From Zea mays (Eukaryota; Streptophyta; Magnoliopsida; Poales; Poaceae): a stretch of DNA of 64,000 bases. The notes below the pieces were generated by a model. It worked only from the letters and a program-made list of their open reading frames with translations, was not told the DNA's origin and did no database searches. Positions 1-11,978 of the stretch are shown in pieces. The stretch's first letter is position 1. Each line of letters begins with the position of its first letter. Both the position numbers and the translations under genes were made by a program. Location: contig NC_050104.1 in NCBI RefSeq assembly GCF_902167145.1, positions 105,535,849-105,599,848 of the forward strand, given 5' to 3'.

Positions 1-3000
1 CCAGCCTTCCCCAGCCCCATCCAACCCTCGGAGATGAGTGTGCACAACTCAGTGAAGCTCCCCGAGCGAGGAATCGAAGTCTGCTTCGCCGGAGAGGCCC
101 GTCCACGGTCGCCGGAGCTCTCAACCCCGCCGGAGTGCGTGGACCGGGTAAATCACTGAGCCATTTCTCGATTCACTGCATAGATAGCCTATACGTCACC
201 CCAGGAAGCTCACCGTGCCCTTGGATTGAACCAGCTCGCCGTAGTTTGGCCGGTACACTCGCCGCCGACGAGAGCACCCGCCTGCGCACGTGGACCGGAC
301 GATTCCGGCCATCCCCGCCGTCGAGCCGCACCTCGCTGTGACCGCCAGAGCTTCCCCGAGCCAACCCTGCCCTTCGCCGGACCTATCTCGCCGCCGGTAA
401 GCCGCGCCACCCTTTTCTTTCCCGCGGGTACTGTTTACATTGGGGGAAGGACTGCGGGTGAGAGGAAGAGAAGGTCAGGGGGCTTTTTGAACTGTCAGAG
501 ACCCAGGGGAATAGTGGCGCAAGGGTAGAACTGCGAAGATTGATTCAGTTTAAACCCAGGGACCTCGGTGTAAATTGTTTTCCAGGAAACTCTTATTTAA
601 ATCTGTTTTTAAATTGAACAGAGACTTTAAAAATTCATAACTTCTGTTTAGTTCATCCAAATTTGGTCAAACCAATTTTGTCAGACCCTAAATAATGTAG
701 CCTACTTAAGAAAAATATAAAACCCCCTATGTACTATAGAAAACTTTAAAGCTCTGATTTAATTATAGTTTTGGCCAAAAGCTCAATAATAGAAAGAAAA
801 ATAGTTATATTATTTGACTAGGGTTAGGAAAAATTGGAGAAGTTTGTATCTACCTACTAACCTGTTTAAAAATGTTAAACCTCTCTGTCCACTCCATTAA
901 GTTAGTTTTTACCACTTATTTTACAATATACTTAAGGTTAAGAAAAATAGAAAATGTAATTTAAATAATGAAACAGAGGGCACCTCTATTTTTATTAGGG
1001 TACTTATTCAATGAAGTTCACTGGAAAAATCTATCATACCCTGTTTTAGTATAAAATAAGTAGGATACCTTTTATTTTAATAAAACAAGGGAAACTTAGA
1101 AAAACCCTACAAAAATAACCTCAAGGTGAAAACACCCCCACCCTTGGGATAGATAATGTTTTGTTATTAAGAACTTAGGAAAAATATGAAATCTGCTGTT
1201 TGACATTTTTCAAATAACAATGTAGTAGAAAGTGCCTTTTTGACATTAAACTTTAGAAAATCATAACTAAATAACCACCCTTTAGTCTTCTGTGGTTTTT
1301 GGCATAGAAGCCTATTATTACTGTTAGATGCCAACAAAAATAACCCTTAGGACAGACCCCACCTCTAATTAAGAGTTGTAGTACAAAGTGGCCCATTTAC
1401 CTAACTTTTATTCTTTTTGTCTTAAGCATAGCCTTTATATGTTGAGCCTCAAATTCTTAAAGCAGGCTAGAATAGCAAATGGCAACCCATTGTAATTTTT
1501 ACAGAATTTTTGGAAATTATTAAACCACTGTCGTAGTTCAAACCTACACTAGAAACCATAAGTAGAAATTAAAGAAAGGAAAATAAATAATGGTAATTAG
1601 TGTTGTCCTAAAACCCTTGTAAATTGCCCACTGAAATGTATAAAGACAATACAAATCCACTATGTTTATCTTCAACAAAAACCCAAACCTAAAAGTGATA
1701 AGCACAACCCTCTAAAAGCCCCGCATGACTAAGAAACCCTAAGTTACTTCTTGACTTAGTGTCTTCTAGCATAATGTTACCAAATTTGGCATAATCATGA
1801 CATACATGTTCATTGCATTTCGATAGACTGTAACCTTGCTGACGGAGAGTACGTCCTCGTGCTGGAGCAAGGAGCTGCTCAGGAGGTAGTCCCGGATCCA
1901 GTACCAGAGTCTGCACCAGATGACCTGCCTGCCACTGCTTTGGAAGGCAAGCCCCGGTTTTATGCATAACCGTTTATATATGCTATTTTACTGTACTTAA
2001 TGTTTGTACGCTTGTATTGTGCACTTAAGTGTAGGAGTTGACTGAAACCCTAGTTGCATGAACTCAGGATTCCCTTTGAGATGGATACTAGTATGCTAGG
2101 TCGAGTAGCTGCTTTACTAATCAGGGATCTCGGTAGAAGTCGAGTGATATTCTAGCACTCGCGCGAGGTTAGGAATTGGCTGTATCCACTTTCTTATCAT
2201 ATTGATGTTGGTGTGTGGGCAACAATCCATGGGGATTGGTTGTCTACGGGATAAAAATTTGAATAAGGATTAAGGTGTGGTACCGTGAGTCAAGCGTTTG
2301 AACGTACTAAGCACATGCCGAGAAATATGGTAAATCGGTAAGCCTAGTACCTGATTGAACCTGCCAGCGGACATATCCCCTCACGCGACCTGAGACGTGG
2401 TCTCCCATTCCGATTATGGTGGGTACAAGTGCGGTCACTGCACGACGGCAGTCGGGGTCAGTGAGGCATTGTACGCCAAGGCGGTGAGCCCTAATCTGCT
2501 GCCAGGGAATCGATGGGGACGGTTGATGTGTGTGGGGACGGAGTGCCTCGCCACGTCGTGTGTTTAGGTTTACCTTGCAAGGTTTAAAAACTCGATTCGA
2601 ATCGTCTGCTTCTCGCAGCTAATGAGACTGCTTGATCCATGCTGCTACATTGAGTAACAAGTGGAAATATGATGAGTTGATACAAGATGTTGATTGCTAA
2701 AAATGTTTGCTACTATGTATGAGTAGACAATACACATTTAGCCTTAAGAGAGTCACACTTAAATTTGACAAAGTTAAAACTTGATTTAGAAACTCAGCTA
2801 GTGCTTTTGGCAAACAAACCCCACAGCCAAACAGCTGCATGTCTAGAGGTAGAGGAGTAGACTCCTCACACCGGGTAAGTCTAGCTGAGTATTAGTATAC
2901 TCAGCCTTGCTTGTGGCATAATTTTACAGGTTCTCTGGAGGACATGGTTGCTGGAGTGACTTGGCCGTCCACCTTACCACCGGGTTGGACTGTCGAGTGG

Positions 3001-3351
3001 GACCCCGCCTCAGCTGAGGAGGAGCATGAGGAGTGATGGGACATGCTTCCCCATCTCTCTGTTTATTTGCCGTTAGTTTTATTCCGCTGCACTTCGAACA
3101 ATGATGGTTACTTTTGCAAAAACTCCTATGATGATGATGTAATAATTTAATACTCTCGCATGCATGGTTTTATGCTTTATTGTATTTGCTCTGTGACTCA
3201 CCATCGAGTGAGATTGTGGTACTTGATCCTGTCAGTGGCCGTGTCGGACTAGATTCGAGGGATTGACGGGTTATTCCCATTTAAGTGTGGTCCAGCCTCT
3301 AAGGCAGGGCTTAGGCACTTAAGTTGGAATAATTCGTGCAGTTCCGCCACA
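1..3351 (+). repeat. Partial gypsy-type LTR (3' portion), left edge outside window
   Basis: This stretch has no coding region. It ends at 3351 in GTTCCGCCACA, the TG...CA-type terminus of a large LTR. Its 3' end resembles that of the solo LTR at 50296-54309, which ends GTTCCGTCACA. Both also carry the phrase GGGACCTCGGTGTAA and long AT-rich tracts. I infer a Tekay/Prem1-like chromovirus LTR of more than 3.3 kb. The bases after 3351 resume copia gag sequence in frame, so this LTR is inserted in that gag. The candidate right target duplication is CCTTC (3352-3356); the left copy lies outside the window. Whether this is a solo LTR or the 3' LTR of a full element cannot be seen here. Confidence 0.7.
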
Positions 3352-3610
3352 CCTTCGACTGCAAGATTTTAAATCTGTTGCAGAATATAACCATGCTCTT
3401 GATAGCATTTGTTCTAAATTGAAGTTTTGCGAGAAAGAGCCCTCTGAAGCAGACAAGATAGAGAAGACTCTATCTACCATGCTCCTAGAGGATAGGATAT
3501 TGCATCAGCAACATCGCTCTAGTAATTTCCAGAGATATTCTCAACTTATGCACACATTGACCCAAGCAGAAAAGCATCATGAGCTTCTTCTAAAGAATGC
3601 TCAGCAGCGC
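3352..3610 (+). pseudogene. Copia gag, middle fragment (5' piece of a split gag)
   Basis: The open frame reads through ...DFKSVAEYNHALDSI... and LLEDRILHQQH to ...LLLKNAQQR. This is a helix-rich copia (Ty1-like) gag of the UBN2/retrotrans_gag_2 type. It has no start codon of its own because the upstream end is cut by the LTR ending at 3351. The frame breaks exactly at the target duplication AGCGC (3606-3610) and resumes in frame at 14923 (QQR then PPGSAPLAK). The two pieces were therefore one gag before the gypsy insertion. The product would be the nucleocapsid/capsid precursor of virus-like particles; here it is non-functional. Confidence 0.85.
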
Positions 3611-4054
3611 TGTTGGCACTTGCTCTCAACCGCAAGGAGGCCAACAAGGGTGAACAGTGATGACAACAGGGTTACGTGCTAGAAGGCGATAGCTCTGTTA
3701 ATCTAGCCTCTCACGGGCACTGCGCGGGGGTATTTATAGGTGCCTGAGCGCCCAGCGCCTTGTGCCAAGGACGCATGTGCCCTCAGCTACCTAGGTTATC
3801 CCCAGAATATTCCCATAAGGCAGGGTTACAGACTGTAATTACAGGGATGCCTTTACAAATTAGGCCCGTAACTCACGGCGGCCACGCAGGGCCCGTTACA
3901 ATGGGCCGAATCACACGTGGGCCTCCGAGCCGGACGAGGCCGCGCTGTGGGATGACGCCGTCGCAGGCCTTCGTCTGGTGCCGAATCGAGCGAAGGGTGT
4001 CCCTTCCCGTTGCCGAATCGAGCGAAGGGTGGCGTCTTTGCCTTCGTCCCAACA
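3611..4054 (-). repeat. 3' LTR of the minus-strand Tat-lineage gypsy element
   Basis: 444 bp, nearly identical to 14413-14917. On the minus strand it starts TGTTGGGACG and ends GTGCCAACA. A TATAAATA box lies on the minus strand near 3731-3738. The polypurine-like stretch GGAGGGCAAA on the minus strand directly precedes it (about 4055-4064). It lacks the 61-bp segment present in the other LTR. Confidence 0.93.
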
Positions 4055-4221
4055 TTTGCCCTCCGAGGGACCAGTTCAACAAAGTCACCTGGTGCCGAAG
4101 ACGTCGCTAGATGGCGGAGACGCTGCCCTCGCTCGAAGTGGTTCCGCGGGAGTTTTTGATATGACCATTGATTGACAGCGTACTGTTGGATTGCGGGTTT
4201 CCCGAAGAGCCGCGCCCTGCC

Positions 4222-4229
4222 TATAAAAG
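4222..4229 (+). promoter_or_regulatory. TATA box candidate for the antisense gene
   Basis: TATAAAAG lies in a GC-rich context, 119 bases upstream of the ATG at 4348 and inside the element next to its 3' LTR. Position and sequence fit a core promoter for the plus-strand antisense gene. No transcript evidence is available. Confidence 0.5.
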
Positions 4230-4347
4230 GGGGCGGGGGATGGCGCTTTTTGAACTTCACTTTCCGCGCTCCGTGAAAACCCTAGCCGCCCGCCGTATTG
4301 CCGCTCGTCTGCCCGCCGTGCTCTTGTTCGCCGGAGATCTGGCTCGA

Positions 4348-7300
4348 ATGAAGCAGACCGCCCGCCGCCGCCGATGGTACGTAGCGATGCTGACCTCCTC
4401 TTCTTCCGCTGCCGCTACGCCGCCGGCCAATCCCTCGCCGCCGGCCGCCGCCTCGTCTGAGGAGACGCTGAGTAGTTTGATGGCGGAGGAGTTGCGCGCC
4501 GGCGATTCTGTTGATTTTGGAGTGTCGCGGATGTCGTCGGTCCGCATGCAAGAAATGCAGCGGTTGGGTTATTTCGGCGGCGGAGTTGCTCGTGTCCCGG
4601 GGACGGAGGAAGTCCCCGAGCCGGAGGGCGAGTTGGTTGTTTTCGAGGCGTTCTTCGCCGCCGGTCTCCGCTTGCCTGCGCACCGATTTGTTGGCGAAGT
4701 CGGCGGACAGCCATCGGTCGAAGTTTTTGCGAAGTATTATTGTTTGCACTGGCAGAAGAGGATGATTGGAGACGAAGTCGCTCAGTTTGGATCCTGCACA
4801 TTCACGCCGAAGACCGGCAAGACCACGATGCAGGTAGTCGAGTTGGTTCCTTGCGCCCGCAACAAGTGGGGCAACTGGAATGAATTTTGGTTTTACGTTG
4901 CTGAGGGTACCGTCGAAGGCCATGAGGGACTCCCCGTGTCTGAGATGTGCTCTCATTTTTACTCAGTGTACCCGCCCTTTGAAGTGGCGGAGGAGGATGT
5001 GGACGAGGGGGCCCTTCGGTGCACCGCCGGCGTGAGCAGTGGGCGCGATTTGGTTGAAGAGTTTGTGGCATACGGGGTATGGCCCTTGGCGCATGGCTGG
5101 GCGTTGGGCGAAGTGTGCCCTCGCCAGATGCCTTTTCATGGTGGGAGGGTGGTGCGAAGTTCTGCCTTCGCGCTGAATCTGCAAAGCCGCGACCCGGCCG
5201 CCTTTGTGCGTGAGGCGGAGGATGGGGCGGTGCGGCTCGTTGGACGTTACGTGCCGAGGACAGAGGGCCAGCGCAGCTTTGACATCCGCGAGTCGAATGA
5301 CCGTTTGAACAGGGTTTTTGAATTAAATCAATTGCCATATGACGGCTATCCTGGTCAAGACGAAGTGGACCGCCGTGGGAAGAAGCCGGTGGTGGAGACT
5401 GGAGACGACCCTGCGCCGGCGGCCGCCTCATCCTCTAAAAAGAGAAAATTAGGTACTGCTATGGGAGGTCTTGGGGTTTCTGATGGTTTTGCTAGAGAGT
5501 TGATGAGGACGTGCGCGGCCCCCGGGGGAAGGATGTCTTCGCCCGAGCTCCGGGAGTCGTCGGCTCGGATGCTGAGGGTTACCGGGGGTTGCTGGCCTAG
5601 GAATGTTCCTATCCCCCGCGCGGGTGGCGAGGACTTTTTTACATCTCGCATGGTTCATGAATGGAGGGTTTTTCCTTACGGGCGGAATATTGCTGCTGTT
5701 GTGTCGGCAGTGATGGACAAGGATCGCCAGGGAGCCGCACAAAAGCGACAGGCGGTTGTCAGGCTCGTTGAAGCCAGGCCGAAGAGGCATCGGGGGGCTG
5801 CGAAGGCTGCGGCCCCCGGCGGAGGCAAGCCGCCACTGGCGGCGAAGTCGGGCGCCCCTGCATCTAGCAAGGCGCCGAAGGCAACGGCAGGCGCCGGAGG
5901 CTCCAAATCGACGAAGATGGTGCCGCCATCCAGCGGAGTGGCGGAGGTCGTGAAGGCGGCCCGAGCGTTGCCGTTGTCAGGCAAACGTGTCGCCGACTTC
6001 GCCACTGATATTAATGTGGACGACTATCTTGTTGGTAAGCCGCTGGCTCGTTTTTTTAGCTCATTCGTTGATACGTCGCAGGGTCGGACGAAGGCCAACT
6101 TGCTATAGTTGCGCCCGCCGCGGCGGCCACGACGGCTGCCGTGGTGCCGAAGACGAAGGTCGGGGCTCTTAGCGCCGGAGGCGAGGTGTCGGCCCTCGCA
6201 GCGGTCAGGGATGAGGCGGGCGCTGCGTCCCGCCGGCTGAAGGAGGTGACGGAGGCGCTGAGTCAGGTTCGCTGAGCTAGAGTCTCTTTTTTTTTGTTTT
6301 TTTTTCGGCTTGCTGAGGCCGCGGCCTTACGTGTGCTCTGCAGGTGGCTGATTTCGCCAACCGTACAACGTCGGGGGCCCTCACGACGGCTGTATCTGCC
6401 GAAGTCGAGAGACTTCGGACACAACATGCTGACGCCGTCCGTGAAAAATCGGCCGCCGACAGTAAGTGCCGTAAGCTGACGGACAAGGTGGCCGCACTTG
6501 AGAGGGAGAAGGCTGACCTCCGGCGCCAACTGGCGGGGGAGAGGAGGGAGACTAACGAGGCTCTCGTCAAGGAGCAGGCTGCGCAGGCGGAGGCCAAATT
6601 GGCGCGGGCGGAGGGCAATATTGCCAGGGAGCGCGCCGAGCAGCTGCAGGAGCGGCTCACCGCCCTGGAGAGCCGCGTGGAGAGGGCCGAGGCCGTGTCG
6701 CGCGCGGAGGCAGAGCGGACGCGCAAACAGCTTATGGATACATACCGTGAGCTGGGCGCGTGGACCGGTGATTTCGAAGTGCCGGACCGAGAGCCCGGAC
6801 TTCGCTGCCTGGAGTGGGTGCAGGAGGAGTTGCAGGCACTCCCTACTGTCGTGGAGGGGTTAATGTCGTATGCCTCCCTAGTCACCTGCGAGGGGGCGAT
6901 GAACGCGCTCTCCCGCGAGGGGTGCCGGCACTTCGAGGTCTTCGACCAAGCCGATGAAGATTTTGAGCGAGATATCTATAAGGTTGAGGACCTCGTAGTG
7001 AAGGAATCCGCCGGAGCCATCTACGACCGGCTGTGGGGTCCGTATGGTGGCGAGGTGGTCAGGGAGCGGGCCGAGACGGCGATGGCTCAGGTAACATTTT
7101 TGTTTGTTTGGCGTTTGTTGGATGTGGGCTGTGTGTGTGTTTGCTGAATTTTGGGTGTTTTGTCTTAGGCGGCGCGTGGCGAGAGGGTGGACGACTTCGG
7201 GGCGTTGAACAGCGCGCTGCCTGACCCGGAGCCGACCCCGGAGACTGCGGAAGGCGCACCGGATGCCCCCGCATCCGCTGCGCCCGGCGGAGACCTGCCC

Positions 7301-7981
7301 CCAGAGGTCACCGAAGGCGCACCTGATGCCCCCGCAGCCGCTGCGCCGAGTGCTGAAGATCCCGCGGCAGTGGCGGCGGAAACAACAGCGGAAGCAATGG
7401 CGGAGCCAACGGCGGAGGCTCCCGCAACGTCAGGGCCTTCGCAGGTGGCGTAGTGGGTGTAGAGGGTTGGGGAATTTTGGATATGTTGCTGAATTTTGGT
7501 TGCTGCGCAGGTTCAAGATTTTGGGCCTGCGCACGCAACCGCTACTGCTAAATTTTTGGCGGCTTCGACCGCGGAAGGTGGTAATGAATGTGGTGGATCT
7601 GCATCTGAGTTTTTTGATTTTGCTGACTCTGGGAGCTCGGTTGAGTGGACTGAGGAGTCGTCGGAGGAGGACTTGGACTACTTTGCGGCCTTGGATGTGG
7701 CTGCGGCGGAGGCTTCGCCGCACGCCGTGGGCGCAGAGGATGTGCCAGGTCCTAGCACCGGGCGCCGACGGCGAAGGGCGGTTGCGAAGCGTAGAGTTAG
7801 TGGGGCGAAGGGGGCTCGGCTTCGTGTGAATAGGGCTGGCCGGCAGGAACTGTTGTCTTTGCCGGCCGCCGCGAGTACAGGAGAAGGGGAACTACGAAGT
7901 CTTTTTGCGGGTGAGGAGCTTAGGATAATGTTATTTAATTATAGGGAGATGGGAATTATTCCTAAGGTTGAGCCGATGTAG
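4348..7981 (+). CDS. Five-exon antisense gene of the Tat element (PF04195-like domain plus coiled coil)
   Basis: Exons that splice in frame: 4348-6034, 6082-6266, 6344-7090, 7169-7444, 7511-7981. All introns are 46-78 bases with GT...AG ends, and together they give a 1121-residue open frame. The 6034/6082 junction is phase 1, the others phase 0. Residues roughly 80-280 resemble PF04195 ('putative gypsy type transposon'), including VFEAFFAAGLRLPAHRF and WNEFWFYV. Next come a basic SSKKRKLG patch, an Ala/Lys/Gly-rich stretch, a long coiled coil from exon 3 (EREKADLRRQLAGERRE and onward), an acidic/proline-rich exon 4, and a basic RRRRRAVAKRR patch near the C-terminus. Function unknown. It runs opposite to gag-pol. 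The PF04195 part lacks about 30 residues that the Huck counterpart at 37412 has. Splicing is inferred from sequence only. No premature stop is seen, unlike the same element's gag-pol. Confidence 0.65.
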
Positions 7982-8120
7982 GGTGTGGTGCCCTCGCTTG
8001 TATATGTGTGAAGGCTTGTATGATGAAGTTGTGTACTTTGTCTGGTGTGTTTTGTTGTGCTGTGCTGGTGCGATTATAGTCGGTCTTGGCACGGACGGTT
8101 TGAAGTTGCCGTTTCTGCTT

Positions 8121-8482
8121 TTGTTGTGCTAGTCCGGCTGCACCCTTAGGCGACTTCTGCGCGGATAGTCTTCGCGGTAGACTTCGGTTTTTTCGCACTT
8201 GTTGTGCTAGTCCGGCTGCACCCTTAGGCGACTTCTGCGCGGATAGTCTTCGCGGTAGACTTCGGTTTTTTCGCACTTGTTGTGCTAGTCCGGCTGCACC
8301 CTTAGGCGACTTCTGCGCGGATAGTCTTCGCGGTAGACTTCGGTTTTTTCGCACTTGTTGTGCTAGTCCGGCTGCACCCTTAGGCGACTTCTGCGCGGAT
8401 AGTCTTCGCGGTAGACTTCGGTTTTTTCGCACTTGTTGTGCTAGTCCGGCTGCACCCTTAGGCGACTTCTGCGCGGATTTGT
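8121..8482. repeat. 78-bp tandem repeat, about 4.6 copies
   Basis: Units begin GTTGTGCTAGTCCGGCTGCA at 8123, 8201, 8279, 8357 and 8435, exactly 78 bases apart and almost identical. They lie between the end of the antisense gene and the end of gag-pol. 78 is a multiple of three, so a spurious minus-strand repeat ORF appears here. Tat elements such as Grande are known to carry tandem arrays in this region. Confidence 0.95.
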
Positions 8483-8709
8483 CGCACGCGAGGGTGGCTA
8501 GCGCTTAGCCTCGCGGTGACCTCGTATTGGTCGAATGTCGAAGACCGTCGTCGCGGTCTTTTTTCGACGCATGTTTTTGCGGGGGATTTTTCAGACATAT
8601 ATTACATGGCTCCGCCTCGTTAAAAACCTCACCCCCTGGGAGGAAAAGAGTGCGGGCCGGTACAAGATTGTTTTTGCAAATTTACAAGGGCGAAATCAGC
8701 CCTGGTGAG

Positions 8710-9902
8710 TCAAACAAAAAATTTGCGGAGGTTGTCGATGTTCCAGGAGTGCTCCAGGTCCTCGCCGTTTGGCGTTGTGAGCCTGTAAGCGCTGGGGGAA
8801 GCTTTTGTTTTAACTATAAAGGGGCCCTCCCACTTGGGCTCTAGCTTGCCCTTGGACTCCGTCCGAGCTGTTCGGACGAGTACGAGGTCCCCTTCGCTGA
8901 ACTCCCTCGGGATGACTGTGTGGTCGTGCCATGCTTTGGTCTGGGCTTGGTATTTGTTTAGGGCCTGTAGGGCGAAGACTCAGTCTCCGTCAATGAGATC
9001 CTTTGAAGTTGGCTCGTCCACGTCGGGGACGGCTGACGGAACTGTTCACGGGGACCCATGTTTTATTTCTTGCGGGGTCATGGCCTCCGATCCGTATAGA
9101 AGGCGAAAGGGAGTAAACCCAGTCGCCCTGCACTCAGTTGTGTTTAGTGCCCAGACTGCCTCAGGTAACAAATCGGTCCATCTGCCCTTTTTTCATCAAG
9201 GAGCATCTTCTTGACAGATGTGAAGATTTTCCCATTGGCGCGTTCCACGACCCCGTTGGACTGCGGATGGTAGACTGAGGCGAAGGCAAGCTTGGTGCCA
9301 ATGGAGAAACAAAAATCCTTGAAGTCTTGGCTGTCAAACTGCTTGCCGTTGTCGATTGTTAGTTCGGACGATACTCCGAAGCGACAAACAATATTTTGCC
9401 AGAAGAATCTTTGGGCAGTCTTTGATGTTATTGTAGAAACAGCCCTTGCCTCGATCCATTTGGTGAAGTACTCGACAGCGACGAAGGCGAACTTAAGGTT
9501 CCCCTGAGCGGTGGGCAGGGGCCCGACAATGTCCAGGCCCCAGCGCTGGAGAGGCCATGTGTGGGCGATCAGCTTTGTATACTGCGAGGGGCTGCCTGAC
9601 CGAGGGGAAAACTTCTGGCAGGCTTCGCAGGATCTTGTGACCCGATTTGCGGCGCAGATCATTACGGGCCAGTAAAAGCCTTGGCAGATCACCTTAGCAG
9701 CTAGGGCCCTTGGCCCTGCGTGTGAGCCGCACGTGCCACTGTGGACTTCACGTAGGATCTGGATGCCTTCGGTTTCGATGACGCATTTAAGCATTGGCTG
9801 ACTGACCCCTTTCTTGTAGAGTTGGCCTTCAATCAGTGCGAAGTCTCGACTTCGATGTCTGAGGCGCTTGGCCTCACTGATGTCGGCTGGATGATAGTAC
9901 CC
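8710..9902 (-). pseudogene. Integrase region of the Tat-lineage polyprotein, frameshifted
   Basis: It follows the RNase H region in the same frame after a TAG at 9903-9905. The zinc-binding H-H-C-C part is visible (HSGTCGSH ... SCEAC). The catalytic D-D-E core is also visible: GLDIVGPL, TIDNGKQF and NGVVERANGK. After the ERANGK block a one-base shift at the A-rich codons for DEKK (about 9190-9200) moves the C-terminus to another frame. There it reads on through WEGPF and SWNIDNLRKFF to a TGA at 8710-8712. The product would join element cDNA to the genome. It is non-functional as it stands. Confidence 0.88.
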
Positions 9903-9905
9903 CTA

Positions 9906-11975
9906 CAGGAACAGGGTTATTGGTGCCCGCCAGTCTTCGGTCATGATGAGGTTGACTATGCGGTGGCCCTCGCTGTCATTAGTTATTTGGAGCCCTTCGG
10001 GGCTCCGGACGGCTGGCGTGCCGATGATATGAAAGAACACGTCGGAGGGCAAGGACTCGCCCCTGGCGGCGGCCTTGGCCAACGCGTCGGCCTCCTCATT
10101 CTTGGCCCTATCCACATGCTGCAAGGTGAATCCCTTGAATTGTCTCTCGAGACTTCGGATGGCCGCGAGGTATTGCATAAGTGCAGGGTCCTTTGCTGCG
10201 TAGTCTTTCTCGACCTGGCCGGCAACTATCTTGGAGTCTGTTTTGATGATACAGGTGGTGACTCCAAGGGCCCTTAGTTTGCGGAGGCCGAGGATGACTG
10301 CTTCATATTCTGCTATATTATTTGTGTATCTGTCGAATTCCAGAGCGAAGCTGAGGCATGCTGCATATCTGTGCTTGACCCCGGCTGGTGAGGTGATGAC
10401 TGCAGCGGCGCCTGCCCCCGCATGGCACCATGCGCCGTCGCAATGGATCGTCCAGACCTTCTCTGTGGGCGGGTCTGGCTGTGTTATTGGCCCAGTCCAG
10501 TCGACGATGAAGTCTGCCAGGACTTGTGACTTGATGGCTGTCCTGGGCTCGAAGCTGATGTGGTAGCCAGATAGTTCGGCTGCCCACTTGGCAATCCTCA
10601 CCGATGCTTCCGGGTTTCTGAATAGTTCGCCGAGTCCCCTGTCTGAGGTGACTCGGACCTTGAATGCTTCAAAGTAGTGGCGTAGTTTGCGCGAAGACAT
10701 AACGACTGCGTAGGCAATCTTCTCCAGCTCTGTCATGTTGCACTTGGACGGTGTCAGTACCTCGGAGACATAGTAAACAGGGCACTGCCTGACCACGCCC
10801 TCAACTGTCTGCTCCTGCACTAGTGCCGCGCTGACAGCATGTGGCGAAGCCGCGACGTAGAGCAATAGGGGGAGCGAGGAGTCGGGGCTTGTGAGGATGG
10901 CCAGCTCCGACAGGTACTGTTTTAGTGAGGCGAAGGCCGCTGCCTGCTCCGGTCCCCAGGCGAAGTCCTTTGCACCGCGAAGTGTTTTGAGGAAGGGGAG
11001 ACTTCGCTCGGTGGATCTGGAGATGAATCTGTTGAGAGCGGCCAATCTGCCTGTCAGACGCTGGACGTCCCTGGCGGACTGCGGAGGCGACATGTCTACG
11101 ATGGCCTAGATCTTGGTTGGGTTGGCCTCGATGCCGCGGTGTGATACCAGGTAGCCCAATATTTTGCCCTGGCGAACGCCAAAGACGCACTTTTCCGGGT
11201 TTAGGCGGAGTCGTGCGTCTCGCATGTTCGCGAATGTCTCGGCGAGGTCGGCAAGATGGTCCTCCTTGTTCTTGCTGGCGACGACGATGTCGTCCACATA
11301 TGTGAATATATTTCTGCCAACCTGCCCTTCGAGTACTGTTTTGGTGAGTCTGGAGAAGGTGGACCCGGCGTTCTTGAGTCCCTCCGGCATTCTGATGAAG
11401 CAATATGTGCCGAAGGGTGTTATAAAGCTGGTGCTAGCCTTGTCTTCCTCCTTCATGTATATCTGGTGGTAACCGGAGAAGCAGTCGAGGAGTGACATGA
11501 CCTCGCATCCGGCCGCGCTATCGACTATTTTGTCGATCCGCGACAACGGGAAATTGTCCTTTGGGCAGGCCTTGTTGAGACTGGTGAAGTCTATGCACAT
11601 TCGCCATTTCCCGCTTTTTTTCTGCACCATTACAACATTGGAGAGCCACGTGGGGTAAGCCACTGGCTCGATGAATTTAGCCTCTAGGAGGCGGTGCACC
11701 TCCGCCTTGGCGGCCTCTGTCTTTTCGTCGGACATTTTGCGAAGCCTCTGCTTTTTTGGTCGCACCGAAGGGTCAATTTCCAAGCTGTGTTCAATTAGGG
11801 ATCGGCTGACTCCGACCAGGTCGAGGGCGGACCAGGCGAATACATCTTTACTTTTGGACAAGCAGCAGAGGAGTTTCTCTTCTTCATGCGAGGTGAGGTC
11901 TTCGCTGATAGTGACTGTCTGCTTGGGCGTGGCCTGATTGAGGGGGACAGTCTTGGTCCCGTCTTGGCTCTGCAG
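9906..11975 (-). pseudogene. Reverse transcriptase and RNase H regions of the Tat-lineage polyprotein
   Basis: RT motifs appear in order: KKSGKWRMCIDFTSLNKACP, SLLDCFSGYHQI, and the catalytic YVDDIVVAS. A TAG at 11106-11108 separates RT from the connection/RNase H part. A degenerate first RNase H-like region (LLLYVAASPHAVSAAL ... LRHYFEAF) is followed by a second one with acidic residues in IHCDGAWC, NIAEYEAV and IKTDSKIV. Two RNase H-like regions are a known trait of Tat-lineage elements. The frame matches gag and integrase, so the original was one polyprotein. Stops at 11976-11978, 11106-11108 and 9903-9905 are each TAG where CAG would restore the reading. Confidence 0.9.
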
Positions 11976-11978
11976 CTA

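Noticed and set aside
4282..5651. Several minus-strand ORFs of 73-224 codons opposite the antisense gene
   Set aside because: GC-rich shadow frames of the 4348-7981 gene; low-complexity Arg/Pro/Ser composition and no motifs.
7962..8432. Minus-strand ORF of 156 codons with four identical 26-residue repeats
   Set aside because: It is produced by the 78-bp tandem repeat, whose length is a multiple of three. It has no domain and lies in the non-coding gap.
8121..8482. CRISPR-like array
   Set aside because: The 78-bp units are contiguous and identical with no variable spacers; the sequence is plant DNA.
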